Assembly: GCA_003712125.1 (NCBI GenBank)
Contig: RHLF01000002.1
Location: 558,001 to 622,000, forward strand
Source: Allomuricauda sp.
Lineage (GTDB): Bacteria; Bacteroidota; Bacteroidia; Flavobacteriales; Flavobacteriaceae
Reading direction: 5' to 3'
DNA length: 64,000 bases
Within the stretch, counting starts at the first letter, position 1, and each line of letters starts with the position of its first letter. A program made the translations under genes and the position numbers. Positions 51,100 through 60,564 of this stretch are shown here, in pieces. The notes beneath the pieces are model-generated. The model ran no database searches, was not told the origin of the DNA, and saw nothing but the letters and a program-made list of their open reading frames with translations.

Positions 51100-52911
51100 T
51101 TAGTCAAACGTATAGCCGTTATCAGCGGCAATTTTATCTGCAATTTGTGTGCGTAGTGCAACCACGTTAGGGTAGTTGGCATATTTCGTAAATCGTTTTA
51201 GGCCCATAAGCATCATTTTTTGCTCATCTCCCGCTGCGAATGAAATGATTCCCTCGCGCCCCTTCTGGTTGATCAATTCAACCGCATTGTACAAGTACAA
51301 TTTGGCCATGGCAATTTGCGTGGCCTGTGCTTCTTCGCCAAAGCGTTTGGCATTTTTCTCCGTTCGTAGAATGGTAGATTCAGCCATATAAATCTCGATC
51401 AGAATGTCTGACGCCGCAGTAAGCAATTGTTGGTGCTGTTCCAATTCAGCGCCAAATTTTTGGGCGGCAGAGCCCGCAACCATTAAAAAGACTTTCTTCA
51501 AACGCGCGATCAAGTCTTTTTCCTCTGCAAAAAGAACAGAAAAATCGGGCGTATCAAAAGAAGGGATTCCCATGAGTTCTTCACCAACGGCCGTTGCCGG
51601 ACCAAGTAGGTCTACATGGCCCTTCATGGCTTTTTTGACCAACATTCCCACGGCAAGCATCCTATTAATTTCATTGGTGCCTTCGTATATTCTGGCAATA
51701 CGGGCATCACGCCAGGCAGATTCCATCGGTGTCTCTTCTGAAAAGCCCATTCCACCAAAAATTTGGATGCCCTCATCGGAACAGTTTTGGATATCTTCTG
51801 AAACAGCAACTTTTAAAATGGAACATTCCACAGCATATTCTTCAACACCTTTCAATTCTGCTTCTTGATGGGAATTACCATCAGCAATACGAATGGCGAT
51901 ACGGTCTTCTATATTCTTGGCCGCCCTATAACAAGCTGAAACACCTGCATAACAATTGGTTGCCATTTCGGCCAGCTTTGATTTAATGGCCCCAAACTGC
52001 ACTATGGGCGTCTTAAATTGCTGCCGTTCATTGGCATAATTGATGGCGTAATTGGTCACCCGGCGTTGGGAGTCCAAACAGGCAGCAGCCAATTTGATAC
52101 GTCCTACATTCAATGCATTCATAGCAATTTTAAAACCGTTACCACGCTCAGAAAGCATATTTTCTACCGGTACCTTGGTGTCATTGAAAAAGACCTGTCG
52201 AGTAGATGAAGCCCGAATGCCCAATTTGTGTTCTTCCTCACCTAAAGTGATTCCATTTTCGGGGTCATTTTCGACAATGAATCCCGTGATATTTTTATCA
52301 TCACCAATGCGAGCAAAAACGATAAAAAGTTTGCAGAATCCGGCATTGGAAATCCACATTTTTTGTCCGTTGATTTTATAGTGGGTACCGTCTTCTGAAA
52401 GCGTTGCGGTGGTTTTGCCCGAGTTCGCGTCACTTCCAGCGCCAGGTTCTGTAAGACAATAGGCACCAAACCATTCTCCTGAAGCTAGCTTGGGCACGTA
52501 TTTTTTCTTTTGTTCCTCAGTTCCGTATAGGGTGATGGGCATGGTGCCAATTCCCGTATGCGCACCAAAGGCCGTTGAAAAAGACCCTGAGCCACTTGAA
52601 ATGTATTCACAGACCAACATGGTTGAAACGAAGCCCATTCCCAGTCCTTCGTATTCTTCAGGAACTGCCACACTTAAAAACCCAAGTTCTCCGGCTTTTC
52701 GCATACATTCTTCCGTATAGCCGTAGTCCTTTGATTCAAATCGATTTCTGTGGGCAACGATTTCGCGATCGTTGAATTCTTTGACTGATTCACGCATCAT
52801 TTGTTGCTCCTCGCTAAAGTCTTCAGGAGTGAATACATCTTCACAGTCTGTTTCTTTAACTATAAATTGGCCTCCACGAAGGATTTCTTTAGTTGCTATT
52901 TCAGTACTCAT
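51100..52911 (-). CDS. fadE: Acyl-CoA dehydrogenase
   Basis: A 603-aa FAD-dependent acyl-CoA dehydrogenase with the usual N-terminal helical, central beta and C-terminal helical domains (GAYCLTEPGAGSDANSGKTT for the FAD/substrate site, NAGFCKLFIVFARIG, QIFGGMGFSEETPME, ARIYEGTNEINR near residue 410). A further 180-residue C-terminal helical domain is present, as in the longer VLCAD/FadE-Bacillus type. It introduces the first double bond in beta-oxidation. Third structural gene of marR-fadN-fadA-fadE, the same order as fadNAE in Bacillus subtilis. Confidence 0.92.
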   Translation of the reverse strand: MSTEIATKEILRGGQFIVKETDCEDVFTPEDFSEEQQMMRESVKEFNDREIVAHRNRFESKDYGYTEECMRKAGELGFLSVAVPEEYEGLGMGFVSTMLVCEYISSGSGSFSTAFGAHTGIGTMPITLYGTEEQKKKYVPKLASGEWFGAYCLTEPGAGSDANSGKTTATLSEDGTHYKINGQKMWISNAGFCKLFIVFARIGDDKNITGFIVENDPENGITLGEEEHKLGIRASSTRQVFFNDTKVPVENMLSERGNGFKIAMNALNVGRIKLAAACLDSQRRVTNYAINYANERQQFKTPIVQFGAIKSKLAEMATNCYAGVSACYRAAKNIEDRIAIRIADGNSHQEAELKGVEEYAVECSILKVAVSEDIQNCSDEGIQIFGGMGFSEETPMESAWRDARIARIYEGTNEINRMLAVGMLVKKAMKGHVDLLGPATAVGEELMGIPSFDTPDFSVLFAEEKDLIARLKKVFLMVAGSAAQKFGAELEQHQQLLTAASDILIEIYMAESTILRTEKNAKRFGEEAQATQIAMAKLYLYNAVELINQKGREGIISFAAGDEQKMMLMGLKRFTKYANYPNVVALRTQIADKIAADNGYTFD

Positions 52912-52927
52912 GCAATTTCTTTTTGTA

Positions 52928-54118
52928 TTAGTTTAAAAATTCAAAGATTCCGGCAGCACCCTGACCAGTTCCCACACACATGGTGACTAAGCCGTGTTTG
53001 CCTTGCATCTTACGTTTTCTCATTTCATCAAACAGTTGAACGGAAAGCTTGGCTCCAGTACAGCCTAAGGGATGACCTAGTGCAATAGCGCCTCCGTTTA
53101 CATTAACAATGTCATTGTTGAGGTTCAACTCTCTGATTACTGCCAAAGATTGCGAGGCGAAAGCCTCGTTCAATTCTATTAATTCAATAGAATCTTGTTT
53201 TAGTCCGGCCTGTTTTAAAGCTTTTGGCACAGCGGCAACAGGTCCAATTCCCATGATCCTCGGTGGAACCCCTGCAGCTGCGTAGCTCACCAGGCGAGCC
53301 TCAGGTTCAAGGTTCAGTTCTTTGACCATGGCCTCACTCATGACCATAACAAAGGCTGCTCCATCAGAAGTTTGGGAAGAATTACCTGCAGTAACACTAC
53401 CGTTGGCAGCAAATACAGGGCGCAACTTCGCCAATGCCTCAACCGAAGTACCTCTGCGGGGCCCTTCATCTTTGGTCACCGTATATTTTTTCGATGTTTT
53501 TTTGCCATCACCGCCTACAAAGGTTTGCTCCACTTCTATAGGAACTATCTGGTCTTGAAAACGATCTTCATCCAAAGCTTTTAAAGCCTTTCTATGGGAG
53601 TTAAAGGCGAATTCGTCTTGGTCTTCACGGGACACCTTATACTCTTGGGCAACGGCTTCAGCGGTATTGCCCATGCCCCAATAATAGTCTTCGTGCCCTG
53701 AATTGACCAAGTCATAGTTCAATTCAGTTTTGAATCCTGTCATGGGTACCGAGCTCATGCTCTCCACGCCACCCGCAATGATACAATCGGCCATTCCGGC
53801 CTGTATTTTGGCTGTTGCAATGCCGATGGTCTCAAGTCCTGAAGAGCAAAAACGGTTAACGGTAACGCCCGGAACGTCAACGATGTCCAATCCCATCAAG
53901 GATATCAAACGCGCCATATTCAAGCCCTGGGAGCCCTCGGGCATGGCATTGCCGACAATGACGTCATCAATTCGTTTCTTATCAAAGTCAGGAAGCTGCC
54001 CCACTAGATGCTCAATCGTATCGGCTGCTAGCTCGTCTGCTCTCTTAAAGCGGAAACCTCCTTTTTTAGATTTTCCAACGGCTGTTCTATATCCTTTGAC
54101 TATATATGCTGTTTTCAT
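52928..54118 (-). CDS. fadA: Acetyl-CoA C-acyltransferase (3-ketoacyl-CoA thiolase)
   Basis: A 396-aa thiolase with the acyl-accepting Cys91 (VNRFCSSGLETI), the catalytic His in GGAIALGHPLGCTGAKL and the second Cys in CVGTGQGAAGIFEF. It cleaves 3-ketoacyl-CoA to acetyl-CoA and a shortened acyl-CoA. It lies one base after fadN and 16 bp before fadE, so all are on one transcript. Confidence 0.94.
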   Translation of the reverse strand: MKTAYIVKGYRTAVGKSKKGGFRFKRADELAADTIEHLVGQLPDFDKKRIDDVIVGNAMPEGSQGLNMARLISLMGLDIVDVPGVTVNRFCSSGLETIGIATAKIQAGMADCIIAGGVESMSSVPMTGFKTELNYDLVNSGHEDYYWGMGNTAEAVAQEYKVSREDQDEFAFNSHRKALKALDEDRFQDQIVPIEVEQTFVGGDGKKTSKKYTVTKDEGPRRGTSVEALAKLRPVFAANGSVTAGNSSQTSDGAAFVMVMSEAMVKELNLEPEARLVSYAAAGVPPRIMGIGPVAAVPKALKQAGLKQDSIELIELNEAFASQSLAVIRELNLNNDIVNVNGGAIALGHPLGCTGAKLSVQLFDEMRKRKMQGKHGLVTMCVGTGQGAAGIFEFLN

Positions 54119-54119
54119 T

Positions 54120-56525
54120 TTAGTTTCTTAAAGGTTTACCTGTTTTTAACATGTGTTGGATTCGCTCCAAAGTCTTGCGTTCTGTACAAAGTGACAAAAA
54201 TGCTTCTCGCTCAATGTCAAGCAAGTATTGTTCACTTACGTAGCTTGGCTCCGACAAATCCCCACCTGCCATGACATAGGCCAATTTATTGGCAATCTTT
54301 TTGTCATGCTCACTGATGTAGTTACTGGCCTCCATAGAATCTGTTCCTACCAAGAACATACCCAAGGCCTGCTTGCCCAAGACCTTAACATCTTTACGGG
54401 CCGCGGGTTTGGTATATCCGGCTTCAGCCATAAGCTTCGCATGGGCTTTGGCCGTCGCTATCTGCCGGTCTTTGTTCACAACGATTATATCCTTTCCTTT
54501 TTGTAAGACCCCGAGATCATAGGCTTCATAGGCCGAGGTGGAAACCTTTGCCATACCAATGGTCAGGAAATATTCTTGAAGGATGTTCAATTCCACATCA
54601 CCTTTTCTAAAAGAGTCAGATGCCCGCATGGCCATTTCCTTAGAACCGCCTCCGCCAGGAATTACCCCAACACCAAATTCAACCAATCCGATGTAGGTTT
54701 CAGCGGCGGCAACAACCTTGTCGGCATGCATGCTTATTTCACAGCCACCACCCAATGTCATACCATGTGGAGCCGCAATGGTAGGAATTGAGGAATACCG
54801 CATACGCATTACCGTATCTTGGAAGGTTTTGATGGCCATATTCAACTCATCATACTCCTGTTCTACGGCCATCATAAATATCATTCCGATATTGGCGCCT
54901 ACCGAGAAATTGGCTGCTTGGTTTCCAACCACCAATCCCTGAAAGTCTTTTTCAGCCAAATCTATGGCCTTGTTCAGCCCCATGAGCACATCAGCACCAA
55001 TGGTGTTCATTTTGGATTGGAACTCCACATTGAGAATACCATCACCCAAATCTTCAACAACAACACCTGGGTTTTTGAAAACCTCATTTGATTTTCTGAT
55101 GTTATCAAGTATGATAAAGGCATCCTGACCTGGAATCTTAGCCATTTTTTTGGTGCTACTATCGTAATAATAGGAAGCTCCATCTTTGACGCTATAGAAC
55201 GATGAAATGCCTGCAGCTTTCATGTCTTTTACCCAGTCGGCCACTTTCAGACCTTCAGCCTCGGCAAATTCGATTCCTTTATCCAGACCAACGGCATCCC
55301 AAATTTGGAACGGACCGTGTTCCCATCCGAAACCGGCTCTAGTGGCATCGTCAATTTTAAAAAGTTCATCGGTTATTTCGGGGATGCGTAGGGAGGCATA
55401 CGAAAAGAGTGCACCAAAACTTTTTCTGAAGAATTCTCCCGCTTTGTCCTTGCCATCACATAAAACGGGGAAACGATCGACTACCTTATCAATTGGTTTG
55501 GTCAATTCAAGAGTGGCAAATTTTGCACTTTTCTTAGATCGATAGTCCATCGAATCCAAATCCAATGAAAGAATCTCTTTCTTCCCGTCAGCATTGACGG
55601 ATTTTTTATAAAAGCCTTGCCCCGTTTTGCTGCCCAACCATTTGTTTTCCATCATGGTATTGATGAAATCGGGCATCTTGAAAACCTCACGGCGTTCATC
55701 GTCCTTACAGTTTTCATAAAGGCCGTTGCCCACATGTACCAGGGTGTCTAAGCCCACCACATCCACTGTTCTAAAGGTTGCCGATTTCGGCCGCCCAATT
55801 AAGGGTCCGGTCAATTTATCCACTTCCTCAATGGTCATGTTCATGTCTTTCATGGCATGAAACAATGAGAAAATACCAAAGGTTCCGATTCTATTACCAA
55901 TAAAAGCGGGGGTGTCTTTTGCAACCACCGATGTCTTGCCTAGAAATTGCTCGCCATAACCGTTCAAGAAGTCGAGTACGTCCTTATCCGTTTTTGGCCC
56001 AGGTATGATTTCAAAGAGTTTGAGGTATCGTGCTGGGTTAAAAAAGTGGGTGCCACAAAAATGTTTTTGAAAGTCTTCGCTTCGCCCCTCACTCATAAAC
56101 TTTATCGGAATACCAGAGGTGTTGGAAGTAATTAAGGTGCCGGGTGTACGATGCTTCTCGAGGTTTTCAAAAACTTTTTGTTTGATGTCTAAACGTTCTA
56201 CCACCACTTCAATGATCCAATCGACACCGGCCACTTTGGCGATATCATCTTCTAAATTTCCCGTTGTAATTCGAGATGCAAATTTTTGATGGTATATAGG
56301 TGAGGGCTTCGATTTGAGCGCCTTGGTCAAAGAATCGTTGACCAATCTATTTCTCACTACTTTGTCTTGAAGGGACAATCCGCTAGCCTTTTCTTTTTCA
56401 TTGATTTCGCGGGGAACAATGTCCAATAATAAAACTTCTACCCCGATATTGGCAAAGTGGCATGCGATACCACTACCCATAATTCCGGAGCCGATTACGG
56501 CAACTTTATTGATATGCCTTTTCAT
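54120..56525 (-). CDS. fadN: 3-hydroxyacyl-CoA dehydrogenase/enoyl-CoA hydratase (FadN type)
   Basis: An 801-aa fusion with the dehydrogenase first and the hydratase last, the FadN order and the reverse of E. coli FadB. NAD-binding GSGIMGSG is at residues 12-19, followed by the 3HCDH domains (TSNTSGIPI, HFFNPARYLKLFEII, FIGNRIG). The crotonase domain covers about 490-700 with oxyanion-hole segments ANFSVGANIG and MTLGGGCEISMHAD, and the catalytic-side EFGVGVIPGGGG. It hydrates and oxidises enoyl-CoA. It is preceded 14 bp upstream by the marR gene. Confidence 0.93.
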   Translation of the reverse strand: MKRHINKVAVIGSGIMGSGIACHFANIGVEVLLLDIVPREINEKEKASGLSLQDKVVRNRLVNDSLTKALKSKPSPIYHQKFASRITTGNLEDDIAKVAGVDWIIEVVVERLDIKQKVFENLEKHRTPGTLITSNTSGIPIKFMSEGRSEDFQKHFCGTHFFNPARYLKLFEIIPGPKTDKDVLDFLNGYGEQFLGKTSVVAKDTPAFIGNRIGTFGIFSLFHAMKDMNMTIEEVDKLTGPLIGRPKSATFRTVDVVGLDTLVHVGNGLYENCKDDERREVFKMPDFINTMMENKWLGSKTGQGFYKKSVNADGKKEILSLDLDSMDYRSKKSAKFATLELTKPIDKVVDRFPVLCDGKDKAGEFFRKSFGALFSYASLRIPEITDELFKIDDATRAGFGWEHGPFQIWDAVGLDKGIEFAEAEGLKVADWVKDMKAAGISSFYSVKDGASYYYDSSTKKMAKIPGQDAFIILDNIRKSNEVFKNPGVVVEDLGDGILNVEFQSKMNTIGADVLMGLNKAIDLAEKDFQGLVVGNQAANFSVGANIGMIFMMAVEQEYDELNMAIKTFQDTVMRMRYSSIPTIAAPHGMTLGGGCEISMHADKVVAAAETYIGLVEFGVGVIPGGGGSKEMAMRASDSFRKGDVELNILQEYFLTIGMAKVSTSAYEAYDLGVLQKGKDIIVVNKDRQIATAKAHAKLMAEAGYTKPAARKDVKVLGKQALGMFLVGTDSMEASNYISEHDKKIANKLAYVMAGGDLSEPSYVSEQYLLDIEREAFLSLCTERKTLERIQHMLKTGKPLRN

Positions 56526-56539
56526 GAATGCTTTGAGGA

Positions 56540-56989
56540 TTAATTAGTTGTTGTTTTGTTATATACTTTTTTGTCTAAAATCAATTTGTTGATGACATCC
56601 ATGGTATTAAAAAACCCTTTGAGGTCATCTTTGTTGACATGCTCGCCTACCACTTCATTGAATTGCATTACCACATCTCGCGATTCCTTTCTTTTTTCAA
56701 TTCCCAAGGCAGTAAGGTGTATCAATACACCTCTACCATCATTAGGATTTGGTCGTCGCTCAATATAACCTCGATCTTCAAGACTCTTTAAAATACGGGA
56801 AAGGCTAGTTGCCTCCATTCCCATTCGTGGACCCAAAGCGGTACTGGGGGTGCCTTTTTTGGAGTCGATACTTAAGAGTGTAAATCCTATGGCCATGGTA
56901 AGCCCATAATTTTTGGCCTCTTCATTGTACATACGGGTAACTGCTTGCCAAGTGGCACGCAAGGCCCAATCTATAGTCAAATCTTTCAT
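56540..56989 (-). CDS. MarR-family transcriptional regulator of the fad operon
   Basis: A 149-aa winged-helix protein. The DNA-binding domain spans about residues 30-105 (LSIDSKKGTPSTALGPRMGM, ATSLSRILKSLEDRGYIERR, then the wing NPNDGRGVLIHLTALG), with dimerisation helices at both ends. It is the first gene of marR-fadN-fadA-fadE. A perfect 28-bp palindrome overlaps its promoter, so autorepression relieved by an acyl-CoA or fatty acid is likely. The ligand is inference from context. Confidence 0.88.
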   Translation of the reverse strand: MKDLTIDWALRATWQAVTRMYNEEAKNYGLTMAIGFTLLSIDSKKGTPSTALGPRMGMEATSLSRILKSLEDRGYIERRPNPNDGRGVLIHLTALGIEKRKESRDVVMQFNEVVGEHVNKDDLKGFFNTMDVINKLILDKKVYNKTTTN

Positions 56990-57006
56990 AGGACAAAATT
57001 CGACCC

Positions 57007-57014
57007 CAAATATA
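57007..57014 (-). promoter_or_regulatory. -7 promoter element of the marR-fad operon
   Basis: On the minus strand the sequence reads TATATTTG, an exact TAnnTTTG Bacteroidota sigma-A element, ending 18 bp before the marR start codon. Transcription would begin close to position 57001, giving a leader of about 11 nt. Confidence 0.65.
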
Positions 57015-57017
57015 ACA

Positions 57018-57045
57018 AAATTTATTATGCATGCATAATAAATTT
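57018..57045. promoter_or_regulatory. Perfect 28-bp palindromic operator upstream of marR-fadNAE
   Basis: Each half-site is AAATTTATTATGCA, and the two halves meet with no spacer at TGCA/TGCA. The palindrome lies 3 bp upstream of the -7 element, covering the -12 to -40 region. A protein bound here would block RNA polymerase. Size, symmetry and position fit a MarR dimer site. Confidence 0.75.
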
Positions 57046-57103
57046 ACATGCAATGGAATTCAGGAGTGATGCCGCCAAATGACTTTAAAAGGTAAAAATC
57101 AGA

Positions 57104-57358
57104 TTATGGCTTTTCTCTTTTTTTTAGTTCCTGTTGAATGCGTTGATAGGATAAATAGATGGGTAAGACTGTAATCGGACCAATAAAAAAAGGAATGGCC
57201 GTTATGGGTCTGAAGGAACCTTCCTTGGCGTAGAACAATACAAATATCAGGTAAGAGACCAAAAGAAACGCCCATATCCCAACAAGGGTCATCAGTACAA
57301 TTTTGACCTTTTTTTTATTTTGTAAGAGTTGTTCGGTGGTTTGCGACTCCAATCCCAT
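57104..57358 (-). CDS. Small two-helix membrane protein downstream of acyl-CoA ligase
   Basis: An 84-aa protein with two transmembrane helices (about residues 18-42 and 50-70) and a charged C-terminal helix (YQRIQQELKKREKP). The N-terminus is polar (TEQLLQNKKKVK), so both ends are likely cytoplasmic. It starts 17 bp after the acyl-CoA ligase stop and is probably on that transcript. No family recognised. It might tether or assist the ligase, but nothing in the sequence proves it. Confidence 0.7.
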   Translation of the reverse strand: MGLESQTTEQLLQNKKKVKIVLMTLVGIWAFLLVSYLIFVLFYAKEGSFRPITAIPFFIGPITVLPIYLSYQRIQQELKKREKP

Positions 57359-57375
57359 ACTAGCAAAATGGGTTA

Positions 57376-59145
57376 TTAACGTCCGTAAATATCATTGTAC
57401 AGATCCGCATACATTTCTTTGATGATTTTACGACGTAGTTTCATGGTTGGTGTCATATGACCATCATCAATGCTCCAAACATCGGGGGTCAGACGAAATT
57501 GTTTGACTTTTTCCCACTTGGCAAATTCAGCATTGGCTGTATCAACTTCTTCTTGCATTTTTTCCAACACTTTATCATTGACAACGATATCTGAATTTTG
57601 GCCTATGGTGATTTTATTTTCTTCGCACCATGCGTGCAAGAATTCAAAATTCGGTTGTATCAGTGCCGCTGGCATTTTTTCACCTTCACCAACCACCATA
57701 ATCTGCTCTATGAATCGCGATTGCTTGAAACGGTTTTCCAACAACTGAGGAGCCACATATTTACCGCCGGAAGTCTTGAACATCTCTTTCTTACGGTCTG
57801 TGATTTTTAAAATACCATCGGCATCGATCTCGCCGATGTCACCAGTATGAAAATAGCCATCTTTCAAAACCTCAGCTGTTTTTTCTGGATCTTTATAGTA
57901 GCCTTTCATCACATTGGGGCCCTTGCACAAAATCTCACCGTCATCAGCAATTTTTACCTCCACGCCGTCAATTACCCGACCTACACTTCCAATTTTCCAA
58001 CCGGCATTGGCCTGCTCGTTTACGGAAATTACCGGGGAGGTCTCGGTAAGTCCGTAACCTTCCATAACAGGCATTTCCGCAGCGGCAAATACCCGCGCCA
58101 ACCGCTGTTGCAGGGCAGCGCTACCAGAAACCAACATTTCGACTTCACCGCCCAAGGCTTCTTTCCATTTGCTGAAAATTAATTTTCGGGCTATGCCTAA
58201 TTTCTTTTCATACCACCATCCGTTTTTACCGTAGGGTTCAAATTTCAGTCCGAGATTAACCGCCCAAAAGAACAGTTTCTTTTTAATGCCTTCCAGTTCT
58301 TCACCCTTGCCAACTATGGCATCATATACCTTTTCCAAAAGTCTAGGTACCACGGTCATCACCTGTGGATTGACTTCCTTGGCATTATCTGATATTTTAT
58401 CGAGACCTTCTGCAAAATAGATTTGTATGCCACAGTATTGATATAAATACAGGATCATCCGCTCAAAGATGTGGCAGACGGGGAGGAAACTGAGTGCTGT
58501 AGATTCTGCACGTAAAGGAACACGCCTTTCACTTGCAATCACGTTGGAAACAATATTATTGTGCGTGAGCATAACCCCTTTTGGTCTACCCGTGGTACCC
58601 GACGTATAGATCAGGGTGGCCAAATCTTCAGATTGTACAGCAGCTTTTCTGGCTTCAACTTCGTTTTGATTGGCCTCATCCTTACCTTTTTCCAACACCT
58701 GGCTCCAATGGTTGCAGTTTTCCAGTTGGTCAAAGGAAAAAACGTCCTTCAGTTTTTTGGTTTTCCCACTTATGGCGAGCACCTTATTGAGGACATCTTG
58801 ACAAGACACAAAACAATACATGGCCTCTGAGTGGTTGAGAACATACTCGTAATCCTCCTCTGAAATTGTTGGATAAATGGGAACCGTCTGCGCCCCAATT
58901 TGCAAGGCCCCAATATCCATAATGTTCCATTCCGTTCGATTCGTCATCGAAATAATGGCAATTTTATCATTGGGTTTAACCCCCATTCTGAGGAGGCCCC
59001 GACTAATCGTATTGGCCTTACGGATATATTCTTGGGTTGAGGTTGCTTCCCATTTTCCATTTTTTTTGGTGACCAATGCTTTTTGCAAATCATATTTGTC
59101 ACGCTGGTAATAAGGAAAATCGAAAAGCCGAGTTACTTCTTGCAT
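57376..59145 (-). CDS. Long-chain fatty acid-CoA ligase (AMP-forming)
   Basis: A 589-aa member of the ANL superfamily, FAA1/ACSL type. Visible motifs: ATP-binding TLIYTSGTTGRPKGVML (about 180-196), A5 GYGLTETSPVI, A7 GYFHTGDIGEID, A8 ITDRKKEMFKTSGGKYVAPQ and a late MTPTMKLRRKII. It activates free fatty acids to acyl-CoA, the substrate of the FadE/FadN/FadA enzymes in the next operon. No membrane helix is obvious. Its own promoter region is at 59146-59343. Confidence 0.92.
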   Translation of the reverse strand: MQEVTRLFDFPYYQRDKYDLQKALVTKKNGKWEATSTQEYIRKANTISRGLLRMGVKPNDKIAIISMTNRTEWNIMDIGALQIGAQTVPIYPTISEEDYEYVLNHSEAMYCFVSCQDVLNKVLAISGKTKKLKDVFSFDQLENCNHWSQVLEKGKDEANQNEVEARKAAVQSEDLATLIYTSGTTGRPKGVMLTHNNIVSNVIASERRVPLRAESTALSFLPVCHIFERMILYLYQYCGIQIYFAEGLDKISDNAKEVNPQVMTVVPRLLEKVYDAIVGKGEELEGIKKKLFFWAVNLGLKFEPYGKNGWWYEKKLGIARKLIFSKWKEALGGEVEMLVSGSAALQQRLARVFAAAEMPVMEGYGLTETSPVISVNEQANAGWKIGSVGRVIDGVEVKIADDGEILCKGPNVMKGYYKDPEKTAEVLKDGYFHTGDIGEIDADGILKITDRKKEMFKTSGGKYVAPQLLENRFKQSRFIEQIMVVGEGEKMPAALIQPNFEFLHAWCEENKITIGQNSDIVVNDKVLEKMQEEVDTANAEFAKWEKVKQFRLTPDVWSIDDGHMTPTMKLRRKIIKEMYADLYNDIYGR

Positions 59146-59343
59146 AGTTAGTTTCTTATAGGTAACTGCAAAATAGGGAAACGAAGTGGGATTTTAAAAT
59201 GCCATTTTAGGTCGAAGTATTCGAAGCAGCGTGCGAAATGTTATCATGGGCGCAAGTTTTTTTTAAAAACCTCATCTAATACTGTATAAAATCAAAACCC
59301 CCTATGCACATCATTACTTTATTATTTTTTAAATCAATGTATT

Positions 59344-60564
59344 ATGAAAGTAAGCACTGTGCTCCCCCTTTTTGTTTCCCTAATAGTTTTTAGCGCTTGT
59401 AGCAGCGATGCCGATGAAGAATTTGAGGTCTTGTTACCCGATGAGACCCAAGAAAATTCGGAAAATCAGAATGACCCCGATGCCCTTGTTGGTGATTTTA
59501 CCGCGGCAGATTATGCCCTTTTGAGTGCCTCCTTATCTTTGGATGAGAATTTGGAAGACTATACGGTTGAATTGCCCAATTTCTTTTTTGATAATCAGTT
59601 ACAGAACGAAGATAATACCCCAAATACCAATCCTGTAACCGATATGGGAGCGACCTTGGGCCGCGTGCTGTTTTATGACAGACGATTATCTGCCAACAAT
59701 ACCATATCCTGCGCTTCATGTCACATACAGGAAAATGGATTTTCAGATCCAGATCAATTTAGTTTGGGCTTTGAAGGCGGACTAACAGGACGTAACTCTA
59801 TGGGATTGGCCAATGCGCGCTTTTATGAAAACGGACGTTTTTTTTGGGATGAACGGGCGGCTAGTCTTGAAGAACAGGTGCTGCTTCCCATTCAAGATGA
59901 AGTTGAAATGGGACTTACGCTGGCAGAAATGGAGGAAAAGTTGCAAGCTGAGGATTATTACCAAGTGCTCTTTAGGTTGACTTTTGGTGATGAAACCGTA
60001 ACCTCAAACCGGGTTTCATTGGCCTTGGCGCAATTTGTCAGGGCTATGGTTTCGTACCAATCCAAGTATGACCTAGGCAGGGCACAGGTGAATGACGAAG
60101 AAGCTAATTTTCCCAATTTTACGGCATCTGAGAACCTGGGAAAGAACTTGTTCTTTAGCAATCGTACCCGTTGTTCGGATTGCCATCACACAAATTCATT
60201 CGTGGGCGATGCCGCGCGAAACAATGGCTTGGATGCTGCCTTTATAGATCTGGGTGTGGGCGGTGTGACCGGAAACAACAACCAAGTGGGTGAGTTCAAG
60301 GTGAATTCGTTGCGCAATATTGCCCTGACCGCCCCATACATGCATGACGGTCGTTTTGAAACCCTTGAAGAAGTTATCGCCCATTACAATAATGGGGTTC
60401 AAAATAGCCCAACGCTTGACAACCGCTTAAGAATTAATAATGGCAATGTCAGACGTCTGAACTTGACCCAAGTTGAAATTCAAGGTTTGGTGGATTTTTT
60501 GGAGACACTAACAGATGAGACCTTTGTCAATGATGAAAAATTCGCGGACCCCTTTATCAATTAG
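59344..60564 (+). CDS. Di-heme cytochrome c peroxidase (CcpA/MauG-like) lipoprotein
   Basis: A 406-aa protein with lipoprotein signal (Cys19 in FSACS) and an acidic linker. Two c-haem sites: Cys123-x-x-Cys126-His127 (CASCH) and Cys277-x-x-Cys280-His281 (CSDCH), with a probable distal ligand in APYMHDGRF near residue 338. The spacing and the LGRVLFYDRRLS, RNSMGLANARF, FFWDERAASLEEQ blocks match bacterial di-heme peroxidases. It reduces H2O2 with electrons from a c-type cytochrome at the periplasmic face. Monocistronic; its stop overlaps the convergent GNAT gene by 4 bases. Confidence 0.92.
   Translation: MKVSTVLPLFVSLIVFSACSSDADEEFEVLLPDETQENSENQNDPDALVGDFTAADYALLSASLSLDENLEDYTVELPNFFFDNQLQNEDNTPNTNPVTDMGATLGRVLFYDRRLSANNTISCASCHIQENGFSDPDQFSLGFEGGLTGRNSMGLANARFYENGRFFWDERAASLEEQVLLPIQDEVEMGLTLAEMEEKLQAEDYYQVLFRLTFGDETVTSNRVSLALAQFVRAMVSYQSKYDLGRAQVNDEEANFPNFTASENLGKNLFFSNRTRCSDCHHTNSFVGDAARNNGLDAAFIDLGVGGVTGNNNQVGEFKVNSLRNIALTAPYMHDGRFETLEEVIAHYNNGVQNSPTLDNRLRINNGNVRRLNLTQVEIQGLVDFLETLTDETFVNDEKFADPFIN

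Noticed and set aside
59212-59224. TCGAA-GTA-TTCGA inverted repeat upstream of the acyl-CoA ligase
   Set aside because: Only 5-bp arms, and it does not resemble the marR palindrome; could arise by chance.
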